The notes beneath the pieces were generated by a model. That model was not told the origin of the DNA, ran no database searches, and saw only the letters and a list, made by a program, of their open reading frames with translations. Source: SZUA-36 sp963801195 (GTDB taxonomy: Bacteria; Pseudomonadota; Gammaproteobacteria; Xanthomonadales; SZUA-36). From it: 64,000 nucleotides of DNA. Where the stretch lies: the NCBI GenBank assembly GCA_963801195.1, contig CAWDDX010000003.1:620001-684000 (forward strand), read 5' to 3'. How positions within the stretch are numbered: position 1 is the stretch's first letter; every line of letters starts with the position of its first letter. Made by a program: the position numbers and the translations under genes. Shown here one piece after another: positions 43,724 to 52,649 of this stretch.

Positions 43724-45577
43724 TCAAAACGGCAGATAAATCACCGTGTTTGAAATCAGGATCATGATGAATATCAGGCCGGTGGTCATCGGGCCGAGGT
43801 AAATCCTTCCCGTCATGTTAAAAAAGAACCGGTTCAGGTAAGGCAGTACAAACATCATCGGAACCACGGCAAACAACAGGTTGACGTATAACCAGCCATC
43901 GGTCCAGTAAACCGTACCGGTCAGTGCAAAGGTCATGTACTGAACCACGACGATCAGCATCAGGCCAAGTGAGTTTGCAAACCCCCCGACCAGCATGCTC
44001 TTCCATTCGGGTTCACCTGCAAAACGCATGGCGCCGTTGATACGCAGGGAGTTCGAAAGCAAAAAGATAAAGAAAAAGGGTACATACATGGCCAGCAGAA
44101 TGAGCAGCGGGGGCTGAAAAGTGCGCACACCCATGAACAAAAACCGGTAATCCACGTGCAGAAAGTAGTAAATCGTGAACAGGAAGAGGAAATAGAATAC
44201 AAACAGGGCCAGCGAGAGCAGGAAGGTCCTGAACAGTTCGGAGCGGTTGGTCGCCGCTCCCCACATTTCCGGTACAACGCCATTTTTCCGGCCAAAGAAT
44301 CGGTAGCTCAACCAGAACATCAGGTAACCGATAGTACCGTTGAGCACCGCCCACAACATCACCGCATTGTTCATGCGCTGTGGAAAAAACCAGGTCTGCT
44401 GACGGCTGGAGGCGGCAACAAACAGTTTTTGCGACAGCTCCGCCATCGGGATATAGGTGAAGCAGGCGATCAGGGCGCCGACCACGAACATGCCCCAGAA
44501 GATTACCTTGCCCTTGCCCCTCGGTTTTGACAACGCCGGCGGCAACGGATGCACCAGGGTTTTGAAGTAGGGAATCTGTAACAGCAGGCGGCCCATCGGC
44601 ACAACTGCAACCAGGGCCGCAACCAGGGCGATCAGACCCAGTAACTCCTTCCAGTACCAAACCTGGTCCTCCGGCGGGATATCGCTCTTGATATCGAAAA
44701 CCCGCTCGAAATATTTAATCTGGTTGGCGGTCGCCTCGGTGATGTAAGGTTGGAACGGATGCAGGATTCTTTCGTTGTATACGATTCGCAGGGTCCGGTC
44801 TTCCTTGTTGCCGTAGTAGCGGCCAATTTCTACTTCTGCAATGCCTTGACCCTCCGATGCGATGCCGGAGTTAACCGCCCTTATGGCCTCGGGTGCATAG
44901 CGCATATCGCCGTTTTTCAGTTCGTTCCTGTACGCGCCTTCATCGTAAAACGCATAACTCACGCCGACGTTGGAACGCACATCCTCCAGAACCTCATCGG
45001 TCAACGAGAGCACATAGCCCGAGACGAAAACGGAATCGAGTTTGCTGGGCTGACCGGTCCTGATCGCTTCCTTGCCAAAATAACTTGCGGCATGAATGGC
45101 GGCATTTCCACCGGCGGAGTGGCCGGTTGCACCAATGCGATTCCGGTCGATGTAGTTCATATTCGGCGTATCGGCGGCATAATCGATCACCGCATACAAT
45201 CCGTACCCTTCCTTCGTTGCAGCCTGGCGGCTCATGGAAGCGCTTGAAAAACCCTGGGCGTAGGGATCAATCAGGATGACGACCACGCCACGGCGGGAGA
45301 GTTCTATGGCAACATTGGAGAGCGCTTCCTTTGAGCGTTGAAAACCCGGCACAACGACCACCAGCGGGGCGGGGTTTTCACTGGTTGCGGTGCGCGGCTT
45401 GTACAAATCAGCCACCACCCACTGACCGTTCTGCGTGGGTATCTTGATATCCTGCACATGCACGCGTCCACGCGAGTCCTGCACCATCGAGGCCAGGAAA
45501 CTGGCGAGAATTATCACCATTATTGAGATTAGCAAATGCCTTTTGGCTGCCTGGATCGGCTCCTGAGCGTCAGTCAT
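43724..45577 (-). CDS. Alpha/beta hydrolase fused to a polytopic membrane domain
   Basis: The 617-residue protein has an N-terminal membrane span (about 15-33), an alpha/beta-hydrolase domain (about 40-300; GFQRSKEALSN, nucleophile motif GHSAGG with Ser), and about seven to eight membrane helices to the C-terminus. The hydrolase probably faces the periplasm. An esterase or lipase acting on a membrane-linked substrate is likely, but the substrate is not known. AAGG is 8 bases before the ATG. Fusion of these two parts in one chain is uncommon. Confidence 0.85.
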   Translation of the reverse strand: MTDAQEPIQAAKRHLLISIMVIILASFLASMVQDSRGRVHVQDIKIPTQNGQWVVADLYKPRTATSENPAPLVVVVPGFQRSKEALSNVAIELSRRGVVVILIDPYAQGFSSASMSRQAATKEGYGLYAVIDYAADTPNMNYIDRNRIGATGHSAGGNAAIHAASYFGKEAIRTGQPSKLDSVFVSGYVLSLTDEVLEDVRSNVGVSYAFYDEGAYRNELKNGDMRYAPEAIRAVNSGIASEGQGIAEVEIGRYYGNKEDRTLRIVYNERILHPFQPYITEATANQIKYFERVFDIKSDIPPEDQVWYWKELLGLIALVAALVAVVPMGRLLLQIPYFKTLVHPLPPALSKPRGKGKVIFWGMFVVGALIACFTYIPMAELSQKLFVAASSRQQTWFFPQRMNNAVMLWAVLNGTIGYLMFWLSYRFFGRKNGVVPEMWGAATNRSELFRTFLLSLALFVFYFLFLFTIYYFLHVDYRFLFMGVRTFQPPLLILLAMYVPFFFIFLLSNSLRINGAMRFAGEPEWKSMLVGGFANSLGLMLIVVVQYMTFALTGTVYWTDGWLYVNLLFAVVPMMFVLPYLNRFFFNMTGRIYLGPMTTGLIFIMILISNTVIYLPF

Positions 45578-45629
45578 GTGTTTGCCTTATTTGTTATTTT
45601 GGCGCGGGGTCGCGCAGTTTTGAACAGGT

Positions 45630-46148
45630 CTATTTTTCGAGTCGTATATCCACCATCAAGTCATTGGCAAGGTTTTCAAGTTCGCTTTCCAACAGGTCAA
45701 TATCTGTGCTTACCGGCACCAGCAATTCAGCCCGGGCCCTGAATATTTCACCACCGGCCATGGAGGCCGACTCCACCACGGTTTCCAGTTCACGGACGTT
45801 GACATTGTGTTTCGCCAGCACGGTCGTGATGTCATGAACGATCCCCGGGCGGTCATTACCAACCAGGTCCAGTACGCATTCGCGTGTTTGTTCCGTGGCG
45901 GCAGCCTGCCCGCATATTTGGGCGATGATGTGCAAACCACGGGATTCGAGACCAAGCAATTCCTCCCTGAAAGCAACGGAATTGACGGTTGGTACAGTAG
46001 CCAGCAGGATGCCGGCAAACTGTCCGGCCAGGGAACTCATGCTGCTTTGGACCCAGCTTCCGCCATGTTTATGAAGGACGCTGGAAACCGACTGGATGAT
46101 ACCGGGTTGATCATCGGCCAGGATGGTCAATACGATCGAAGTGTTCAT
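45630..46148 (-). CDS. GcvR-like protein with two ACT domains
   Basis: The 172-residue cytosolic protein has two ACT domains: about 5-70 (IVLTILADDQPGIIQSVSSVL) and about 90-170 (DLVGNDRPGIVHDITTVLAKHNVNVRELE). Glycine cleavage repressor GcvR has this layout and regulates the gcv operon through GcvA. No gcv gene is near. Length and the two motifs fit. It lies 52 bases downstream of the divergent hydrolase's start-side gap, on the same strand. Confidence 0.85.
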   Translation of the reverse strand: MNTSIVLTILADDQPGIIQSVSSVLHKHGGSWVQSSMSSLAGQFAGILLATVPTVNSVAFREELLGLESRGLHIIAQICGQAAATEQTRECVLDLVGNDRPGIVHDITTVLAKHNVNVRELETVVESASMAGGEIFRARAELLVPVSTDIDLLESELENLANDLMVDIRLEK

Positions 46149-46584
46149 GAGCAGCTATCCAGCCTTTCCGTCAGTGGAGTTGGCTATGATATAGGAAATT
46201 CTGCCTGTTTTGTGTCCGTGTTGTCGTTAACCCGAATATTTCACGTTAACCCGTATATTGCACCAGTCGGCATCGGGCCTCACCGTATCTAATTGAATCG
46301 ATTGACCTAAATGGAATTTTTGTTGATGAATCCCGGGGTACACTTTGTACCCGGCCCGGTACCTATCCCGGCCCTGGCTAGTTCAGGCACGCCTGGACTT
46401 GAGCTTCCCTCGGACCATAGCTATGGCTATGATCCTCACTCCAGCCCTGCACCCAACCGCACCTGACCTCGGCAATTGTTCCCGACATTGCCCTACCTCC
46501 TGCATCCCTGCAGTCGTGCGCCAGTCTCCGGGATACGGGTGCAACATGCGGGTTAACCGCCAGTTGAAGTCTGGCCTGCCATAA
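46149..46584. other. Intergenic region with a hairpin repeat
   Basis: No gene was seen. 46384-46450 is related to the core of the element at 49928; a CCCGGGGTACACTTTGTACCCGG hairpin-like sequence is near 46332. The end of the region is a terminator. Confidence 0.5.
46384..46450 (-). repeat. Hairpin repeat related to the ABC-operon insertion core
   Basis: On the minus strand it reads GCAGGGCTGGAGTGAGG, then a hairpin (ATCATAGCCATAGCTATGGT), then GGGAAGCTCAAGTCCAGG. The copy at 49928 has the same ends and a different stem (ACCAATAGC/GCTATTGGT), so the stem is maintained by paired changes. Confidence 0.7.
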
Positions 46585-46612
46585 AAAACCCCGGCAACGT
46601 TGCCGGGGTTTT
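46585..46612 (-). terminator. Intrinsic terminator of the secreted-protein gene
   Basis: A perfect palindrome, AAAACCCCGGCAAC with its complement, is followed on the minus strand by TTTTTT. It lies 24 bases beyond the stop of the minus-strand gene at 46636. Confidence 0.85.
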
Positions 46613-46635
46613 GGATAAGATACCTGGCTCAGGAT

Positions 46636-47409
46636 TTATTGACTATCACCATAGTCGCTCTGTTCCGCCATGAGATGCAATAAAAAATTATCCCCCGACT
46701 CATAAGTGGATCCCCAATCAGCAAGCATCGCCTTGGTTTCCTCTTCGCCCAGGGCCTTGTTCATGATATCCATGAAAGAGGGCGCCTTGGGTGACATGTC
46801 CGCAAAATTCTTGCGTGGGCTAACCAGCGTAATTACGTTGCCCTGGCCACCGGAAACGGTGTCGATAAACGTGTAGTAGCCCGGGAATTTGTTAGCTTTC
46901 AGCGTTGCATCTATCTTTTTCAGACCTTCGTGAAACGCTCCGTTCTTTCCAGGCAGGATATGCCAGTGAGATACGGAATAGTACTGGTAACCTTCCAGGC
47001 TTTCCGGCCAGATACCCAGTTCATCATAGTTACGTGTGTAAGTAACAACCATGCTCGCTACATGCGGTTGAACCAGGCTCGCGAACTTGGCGGCGGACTC
47101 GTCTTCCCAGTCGTGCTCGGCATCGAAGTCGGCCCAGTTATGACCGCCGGTACGCGCCAGGTATTTACCCGTATTCTGACCGCTCGCTACGGAGAACCAC
47201 TGGTAGCGCATCGCGCCGTCCTTGGTGCCCATGAAATGGTGGTACTTGACGATAGCTTCTTCCAATGCCTTACCCTGGCCATCCTTGGCAGTAATCATTA
47301 CAACACGCGCAATACCTTCATTTTTTGCCGTGTCCTGCGCAACCGCAATTGACACGCTGAAAAGCAATGCCAACGCAGAGGCCAATATTATTATCTTCTT
47401 AAAGTGCAT
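46636..47409 (-). CDS. Exported protein of unknown function
   Basis: This 257-residue protein has a signal peptide (IIILASALALLFSVSIAVA). The mature part looks like two ferredoxin-like alpha/beta halves (ARVVMITAKDGQGKALEEAI; SVSHWHILPGKNGAFHEGLK), a pattern seen in dimeric alpha-beta barrels such as antibiotic-biosynthesis monooxygenase-like proteins. That is a guess. A GAGGAG site precedes the ATG and a strong terminator follows. The gene is single. Confidence 0.75.
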   Translation of the reverse strand: MHFKKIIILASALALLFSVSIAVAQDTAKNEGIARVVMITAKDGQGKALEEAIVKYHHFMGTKDGAMRYQWFSVASGQNTGKYLARTGGHNWADFDAEHDWEDESAAKFASLVQPHVASMVVTYTRNYDELGIWPESLEGYQYYSVSHWHILPGKNGAFHEGLKKIDATLKANKFPGYYTFIDTVSGGQGNVITLVSPRKNFADMSPKAPSFMDIMNKALGEEETKAMLADWGSTYESGDNFLLHLMAEQSDYGDSQ

Positions 47410-47518
47410 CCTGGAAATCTCCTCGTTTAGAGTGTAAATGCCCTCCGGGCCGGATTGGCGCCGGACAAGCTACTCTAAGTATAGGAAATATTTTGGTTTT
47501 TTTCTGACGAGGCCTGGG

Positions 47519-48709
47519 TCAAAGCTCCCGAAGGGCCTGTGCTATGGGTTGCCGCGCCGCCCGGACGGCAGGAAACAAGCCGCCAACAAGCCCGATGAGC
47601 ATGGCGAAAAAGATTCCCTCTGCCAACAGTTTCATATTCACGTCAAATGCAAAGGTGATAGCACTGAAGCTGGCCCAGTTGAGCGTCGCCGCCCGGTATC
47701 CGTCAAACGCCAGCCAGGCGAGGCCAGCGCCGAACAGACCCCCGGCAAAAGCCAACAACAAGGACTCGCTGAGAACCGAAATGACGACCGGACCCGACTG
47801 GAAACCCAGTGCCCGCAGCGTTGCGATCTCGCGGTTGCGGCTCGATACGGCCGTATACATTGTGTTCAGTGCGCCAAAAACCGCGCCCATGCCCATGATG
47901 ACCGCGATCAATGTACCCAGGCCCGTGATCAGGTTATACACCGTGGTTGATTGTGAATCGTAATACTCCGATTCACGCATCGGTTTTACATTCAGACGCG
48001 GATCACTGGTCAGCGAATCCTTGAACTCATCAAACGCTTCCCTCGAATTCAATTTTACATAGACCGCCTGGTAAGAATTGCCACGCCGGTAAGCCGGTTG
48101 CAAAACCGCGGCGTCCACCCAAATTTCCGATTCGGACAATCCCCCGTCCGCTTCAAACACACCCACCACCGGCCACTGCTCCTGGCCGACTTCGATACTC
48201 GAACCGACTTCGAGACCGGCGAACTGCTGTCGGGCCCCTCTACCGACAATCACCTCGTTGAGCCCCCATTCAAACATGCGGCCTTCGATGATTTTAAAGT
48301 TTTTCCGCACTTTCATGGCGGTTGCCTGAACACCGCGCAGAGGCACATTGGCATCGGTGCCGGTCGAACGCATGGGCAGGTTGATAACGACGAACAATTC
48401 CGGTGAGGCCATCGCGGCGTCGGCATCCCTGGCTATCCCCGGCGCCTCGGTGATGATGCGCGTTTCATCACCGGCCAGTCCGCTCATCATCTCCGTATCC
48501 GCCCCGCTGCGCAGCACGATGGCGTTGTTGTCACCGGCAGAACTCTGCATGGTCTTGAGCACGCCCTGTGCGATCGAAAGTACGCCGACCATCACCGCCA
48601 CGACGCCGGCGATTCCGAGCAGAGCGGCCACTGATGAACCCATGCGCTGCGGCAGGGAGCGGATGCTGAACCGCGTAACCGAAATGACCTGCGATATCCA
48701 GTTAAACAC
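47519..48709 (-). CDS. ABC transporter permease, FtsX/MacB type (distal)
   Basis: The 396-residue protein has one N-terminal membrane helix (VAALLGIAGVVAVMVGVLSIAQ), a periplasmic MacB-like domain of about 220 residues, then three C-terminal helices (IAVIMGMGAVFGALNTMYTA; VISVLSESLLLAFAGGLFGA; ILFAMLIGLVGGLFPAVRAARQ-like). This is the FtsX/MacB permease layout without a fused ATPase. It follows the other permease after 3 bases. The export system likely moves envelope lipids, lipoproteins or small toxic compounds. Confidence 0.9.
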   Translation of the reverse strand: MFNWISQVISVTRFSIRSLPQRMGSSVAALLGIAGVVAVMVGVLSIAQGVLKTMQSSAGDNNAIVLRSGADTEMMSGLAGDETRIITEAPGIARDADAAMASPELFVVINLPMRSTGTDANVPLRGVQATAMKVRKNFKIIEGRMFEWGLNEVIVGRGARQQFAGLEVGSSIEVGQEQWPVVGVFEADGGLSESEIWVDAAVLQPAYRRGNSYQAVYVKLNSREAFDEFKDSLTSDPRLNVKPMRESEYYDSQSTTVYNLITGLGTLIAVIMGMGAVFGALNTMYTAVSSRNREIATLRALGFQSGPVVISVLSESLLLAFAGGLFGAGLAWLAFDGYRAATLNWASFSAITFAFDVNMKLLAEGIFFAMLIGLVGGLFPAVRAARQPIAQALREL

Positions 48710-48712
48710 GGC

Positions 48713-49864
48713 CTATCTCCTCAGCGCGTCTGCAATTTGCAGTCTTTGCGCCTGCAATGCCGGCAGGATGCCCGCGATAAACGCCATTGCCACGATCAAC
48801 ACGAGACCCAGCAGGAGAGAACTGTTTGGCAGGTAAAAGACCGGGAAAGATCCATCGGTCGGATCGCCCATTGAAACCAGCAGCAAGGCGAGACCCAGAC
48901 CTAATACACCGCCTATGAGGGTCAACGCCAACGACTCGCCAAGCACCAGTCCGAGCACGCCCCGGTCGGTAAAACCGATTGCTTTGAGAACCGCGAGTTC
49001 GTTGGTGCGTTCCCGCACCGTGTAGGCCATCGTGTTGCCTGCCACCAGCAGGATGGTGAAAAACACCGCCGACATGATGGAGATGATGATAAAGGCAATA
49101 TTGCCGATCTGGTTGGCAAACCCCTGGATAAACGCGCCTTCCGGTTCGGTCTTGGTTTCCTGCGGGGAATTTGCAAACTCCGCATCGATGGCTGCCGCGA
49201 CCTCGGCCGCCCTGTCCGGATCGGTAACCCGCACGGTGTACCACCCGACCAGCCCCTTACCACTTGCACGTGTCTCGTCAAAAAAATCGTAACGGAAGAA
49301 GAACTGGCTGGTGTCGGTGCCTTTTTCCGCTCCGTCGTAGACGGCCACGATATCGAACTCCCAGGTTCGGCCACCGTCTTCCTTGGTCCAGATGGTGGCA
49401 TTGATTGGAATTCGATCTCCCAGCTTCCAGCCAAAGCGTTCCATCGTTTTCCGCCCTACCAGCGCGCCGCTGCGGGTTGCCAGCCAGGCGGCCTTTTGTT
49501 CATCGCTGACGATGAACTCCGGAAACATGTCGAAAAAATCTTCTGGAACGACCGGAATCTGCGCAAAAAAATTCTTTGGCTCCTGGTAAATCCCGCCAAA
49601 CCAGGTGGAATGGCTGGCATTGTCAACGCCATCAATCCGCTCAATCCTGTCCTCGTAGCTTTCCGGCAGCAGTTGGATGATCGAAACCTTGTGCCGCACG
49701 ATCAACCGGTCGGCACCGGCGACTTCGACGCCGGCATCAAAGGCCTGACGAATGGCAGCCAGATAGCCAAACAACAGAAACGCAACCATGATCGACAACA
49801 GCGTCAAGCTGGTACGCAATTTCTTGCGGCGCAGATTACTAAATATCAGGTACAGATATTTCAC
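48713..49864 (-). CDS. ABC transporter permease, FtsX/MacB type (proximal)
   Basis: The 383-residue protein has a similar four-helix FtsX layout: an N-terminal helix (SLTLLSIMVAFLLFGYLAA), a periplasmic domain, and three C-terminal helices (AFIIISIMSAVFFTILLVAG; LVLGESLALTLIGGVLGLGL). It is paralogous to the next permease, so they may form a heterodimer. It starts at GTG 49864; an inverted-repeat insertion lies directly upstream and supplies the GGGGG that could serve as ribosome binding site. Confidence 0.9.
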   Translation of the reverse strand: MKYLYLIFSNLRRKKLRTSLTLLSIMVAFLLFGYLAAIRQAFDAGVEVAGADRLIVRHKVSIIQLLPESYEDRIERIDGVDNASHSTWFGGIYQEPKNFFAQIPVVPEDFFDMFPEFIVSDEQKAAWLATRSGALVGRKTMERFGWKLGDRIPINATIWTKEDGGRTWEFDIVAVYDGAEKGTDTSQFFFRYDFFDETRASGKGLVGWYTVRVTDPDRAAEVAAAIDAEFANSPQETKTEPEGAFIQGFANQIGNIAFIIISIMSAVFFTILLVAGNTMAYTVRERTNELAVLKAIGFTDRGVLGLVLGESLALTLIGGVLGLGLALLLVSMGDPTDGSFPVFYLPNSSLLLGLVLIVAMAFIAGILPALQAQRLQIADALRR

Positions 49865-49872
49865 AGCGCATC

Positions 49873-50034
49873 AGCCCCCATATGGCGTCGATATCGCGGG
49901 AACTGGCGAAGTAGAGATGGGCCTGAACGCAGGGCTGGACTGAAACCAATAGCTGTAGCTATTGGTTGAAGGAAGCTCAAGTCCAGGTCTGTCTGGACGA
50001 GACAGTAGCGTGATATTGATGTCATATGGGGGCT
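49873..50034. mobile_element. Inverted-repeat insertion within the ABC export operon
   Basis: 26-bp arms AGCCCCCATATGGCGTCGATATC... and its imperfect complement at 50009-50034 (22 of 26 match) enclose a 162-bp segment. The centre, 49928-49996, has the core of the repeat at 46384, with an 11-bp stem and 2-base loop (AACCAATAGCT/AGCTATTGGTT). No coding capacity. It separates the ATPase gene from the permease gene. Confidence 0.65.
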
Positions 50035-50043
50035 CCTTCCTTC

Positions 50044-50748
50044 CTAGTCGACTGCCTCGGTGCTGAGCTGGCCCTTGTTCAGGTACAGCGTTCGGCTGGC
50101 GCGGGCCGCGGCGTGGATATCGTGTGTCACCATGATGATGGTTTTACCCTGTTCTTTGTTCAGGGCCTGCAAAAGATCGAGGATCTCGTCGCCGGATTTG
50201 CGGTCGAGATCACCGGTCGGCTCGTCGCACAGCAGCAATGTCGGGTCGGTGACGATCGCCCGCGCTATGCCGGTACGCTGTTGTTCGCCACCGGATAATT
50301 GACGCGGGTAATGGCCCGCCCGGTGTGACAGACCGACGATTTCCAGCGCCAGGGCCGCGCGCTTTTTTCGTTCCGCCTTGGAAAGCTTGGTCAACAACAG
50401 CGGCAACTCGACATTCTTCTGGGCATTGAGCACCGGCATCAGGTTATAGAACTGGAATACCAGTCCCACGTGGCGCGCACGCCAGCCAGCCAGTTTGCGG
50501 TCGGAAAGCCTGTCGATACGTTGTCCTCCGACCTCCACCTCACCTTCACTGGGCCGGTCCAGACCACCGATCAGGTTTAGCAGCGTGGACTTACCGGAAC
50601 CGGAAGGTCCCATCAACGCCAGGAATTCCCCCGCAGGTATGTTCAGATCCAAGCCACCCAGAACATGTATTTCCTCGGAGCCTCGCTTGAATATTTTGTC
50701 GACACCACTAACGCTGACCAGGGTGTTGTCGTCTCTTTTATTCGTCAT
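50044..50748 (-). CDS. ABC transporter ATPase, LolD/MacB type
   Basis: The 234-residue ATPase has Walker A LMGPSGSGKSTLLNLIGGLD, signature LSGGEQQRTGIARAIVTDP, Walker B LLLCDEPTGDLD and an H-loop MVTHD. The LolD/MacB class energises FtsX-type permeases from the cytosolic side. It overlaps the adaptor gene's end by 4 bases. An inverted-repeat insertion follows its 3' end. Confidence 0.93.
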   Translation of the reverse strand: MTNKRDDNTLVSVSGVDKIFKRGSEEIHVLGGLDLNIPAGEFLALMGPSGSGKSTLLNLIGGLDRPSEGEVEVGGQRIDRLSDRKLAGWRARHVGLVFQFYNLMPVLNAQKNVELPLLLTKLSKAERKKRAALALEIVGLSHRAGHYPRQLSGGEQQRTGIARAIVTDPTLLLCDEPTGDLDRKSGDEILDLLQALNKEQGKTIIMVTHDIHAAARASRTLYLNKGQLSTEAVD

Positions 50749-51956
50749 CCGTTTGTTTCCTTAACACGATCCCCGTTTTCAAGACCGGGTGGTGCATTAA
50801 TAATCACCTTGTCACCGCTCGCGATGCCCGAGCTAACCAGAATATCCTTGCCACGCTCCCCCACCGTCGCAATAGCGCGTCGCTCGACCTGGTTGTCAAC
50901 CACCAGGAACACGTATGTCCTGCCATCACGCTCGCTAATCGCCGATTGTGGCACCACCACACCCGCCTGACCGTTTGACACCGAATCACCCGCTTCCTGG
51001 AATGCGACTTTAACACCCATGTCCGGCAAAATACGCGGATCCATTTCATCAAAACCCACACGTACTTCCACCGTGGCACGTTGCCGGTCCGCCGTCGGTA
51101 TGATCGCAATGACATGGGCGGGGATCGTCCAGTCGGGGTAAGCATCCAGCGTGGCAACAACTTCCTGGCCGGGATTGACCCGGTTGATATACGCCTCGTT
51201 GACGTCGATTTCAATTTCCAGCGAGCTCATGTCGACAATCGTTCCAATACCCGTGCGGGTGAATCCGCCACCGGCAGAGATGGGTGAAATCATTTCGCCG
51301 GGCTGTGCGTTCTTTGCCACGACCACACCCGCGAACGGCGCACGGATTACAGTATCGTCCAGTTGCTGCCGGTAGACATCCAGCTGTTTTTCGGCGACTT
51401 GCACTTCCGCCTGCTTGTGTTCGAGCTGGGCCACCAGTGATTCGGAAGCCGCGCGGGCACGATCCATTTCAGCCTCACTGGCCAGGCCGCGTTCTACCAG
51501 GTTGAGTGTGCGCTTGTAGTTGGAACGGGCCTCGTTCAGCAGCGCCCGGGTTTCATTGAGCGAGCTTTTCGTTGAATTTAGCTGGGCCTCAGCCAGTGCA
51601 TAACTGGTCGCCAGGTTGGAATCATCCAGCCGTGCCAGCACCTGGTCTTTTTCGACCTCCATGCCCTCTTCGATCAGGACATCCACGACCTTACCGGTAA
51701 ACTTGGACGAGACTGTCGCCTGCCGCCGTGCTGTCACATAGCCGGATGCGTTCAACACCGTACTTGCTGTCTGGCTTGAAATTTCACGGGCGAGCACGGT
51801 GCGGACCGAAATTGCCGCTTCCGGTTTGAAAAACAGCCAATAGCCCAAGGCAACCAGCACCAGGGCGATAACGACAACCACGGGCCAACGCGACGGGTGG
51901 GATTCGGCTTCCGGTTCACGCTCTATTTTCAGTTGGTCAAGCTTGCTTGTTTTCAT
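50745..51956 (-). CDS. Periplasmic adaptor (MacA/HlyD type) of the ABC export system
   Basis: The 403-residue protein has an N-terminal membrane anchor (WPVVVVIALVLVALGYWLFF), a barrel-sandwich/lipoyl domain (GYVTARRQATVSSKFTGKV), a coiled-coil hairpin (about 115-205), then a beta-barrel domain. MacA-like adaptors link MacB-type permeases to an outer-membrane channel, none of which is encoded nearby. It is the first gene of the operon. Confidence 0.9.
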   Translation of the reverse strand: MKTSKLDQLKIEREPEAESHPSRWPVVVVIALVLVALGYWLFFKPEAAISVRTVLAREISSQTASTVLNASGYVTARRQATVSSKFTGKVVDVLIEEGMEVEKDQVLARLDDSNLATSYALAEAQLNSTKSSLNETRALLNEARSNYKRTLNLVERGLASEAEMDRARAASESLVAQLEHKQAEVQVAEKQLDVYRQQLDDTVIRAPFAGVVVAKNAQPGEMISPISAGGGFTRTGIGTIVDMSSLEIEIDVNEAYINRVNPGQEVVATLDAYPDWTIPAHVIAIIPTADRQRATVEVRVGFDEMDPRILPDMGVKVAFQEAGDSVSNGQAGVVVPQSAISERDGRTYVFLVVDNQVERRAIATVGERGKDILVSSGIASGDKVIINAPPGLENGDRVKETNG

Positions 51957-52053
51957 CTGCTCTTTTTGGAGACCTGGTTTGAATAAAGCGGATCATGCAT
52001 AACTTGCACGTCATCCCGGCAATGCGCGAAAACAAGGCCCGGGGGTAAAGACC

Positions 52054-52605
52054 TCACCCGTTGTCCTGGTTGACGAATATCAACTCTTCGGTCTTGAATC
52101 CGTGCGATTTGGCCTGCGCAATAAGCTCGTTTACGATAGCCTCATCAAGGTGTGGCGTCCTTGACAATATCCACATATAGTCGGTATCGGGTCCAACCAC
52201 CAGCGACCATTGATACGCCTCCTTATCCAGTGCAATAACATTGTAGGAAGCATAAAACGGCCCAAAGAAAGAGACTTTCAGCTGGCCGACAGATGAATCG
52301 TCAACGAAAAACGCCTTGCCTTCCGCTTCTTTCCATTTGCCTTTTGAGGCATCGTATCCGCGGTTCAAAACACGGACGCCACCATCCTCCCGCAAACTGT
52401 ACTCAGCCGTGACATTTGACAAGCCACGCTCAAAGGAATGATCCATTCGCGCGATTTCATACCAGGTGCCAAGGTATTTTTGCAGATCGAAGTCTTTCAC
52501 CGGCCTGACGCCTTCGGGGATTCCGAGGCAGCCGCTGAGGCCCAGGCTCATGACGCACAAGTAGATAGTCAGCCGCATCTTTAGCACACGATTAAACATC
52601 GGCAT
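52054..52605 (-). CDS. blc: Outer-membrane lipocalin (Blc type)
   Basis: The 183-residue lipoprotein has a signal peptide and lipobox LSGC. The lipocalin barrel motifs are KYLGTWYEIARMDHSFERGL, GYDASKGKWKEAEGKA and TDYMWILSRTPHLDEAI, typical of Blc, which binds lysophospholipids or fatty acids. I start at ATG 52605, with GGAG six bases upstream, although ATGs at 52617 and beyond are open. It lies immediately downstream of the B12-binding MerR gene on the same strand, so the two may be one unit. Confidence 0.9.
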   Translation of the reverse strand: MPMFNRVLKMRLTIYLCVMSLGLSGCLGIPEGVRPVKDFDLQKYLGTWYEIARMDHSFERGLSNVTAEYSLREDGGVRVLNRGYDASKGKWKEAEGKAFFVDDSSVGQLKVSFFGPFYASYNVIALDKEAYQWSLVVGPDTDYMWILSRTPHLDEAIVNELIAQAKSHGFKTEELIFVNQDNG

Positions 52606-52649
52606 GGTTTTCTCCATTTCAATTCCCCACACACACAAAACCGGACTTC

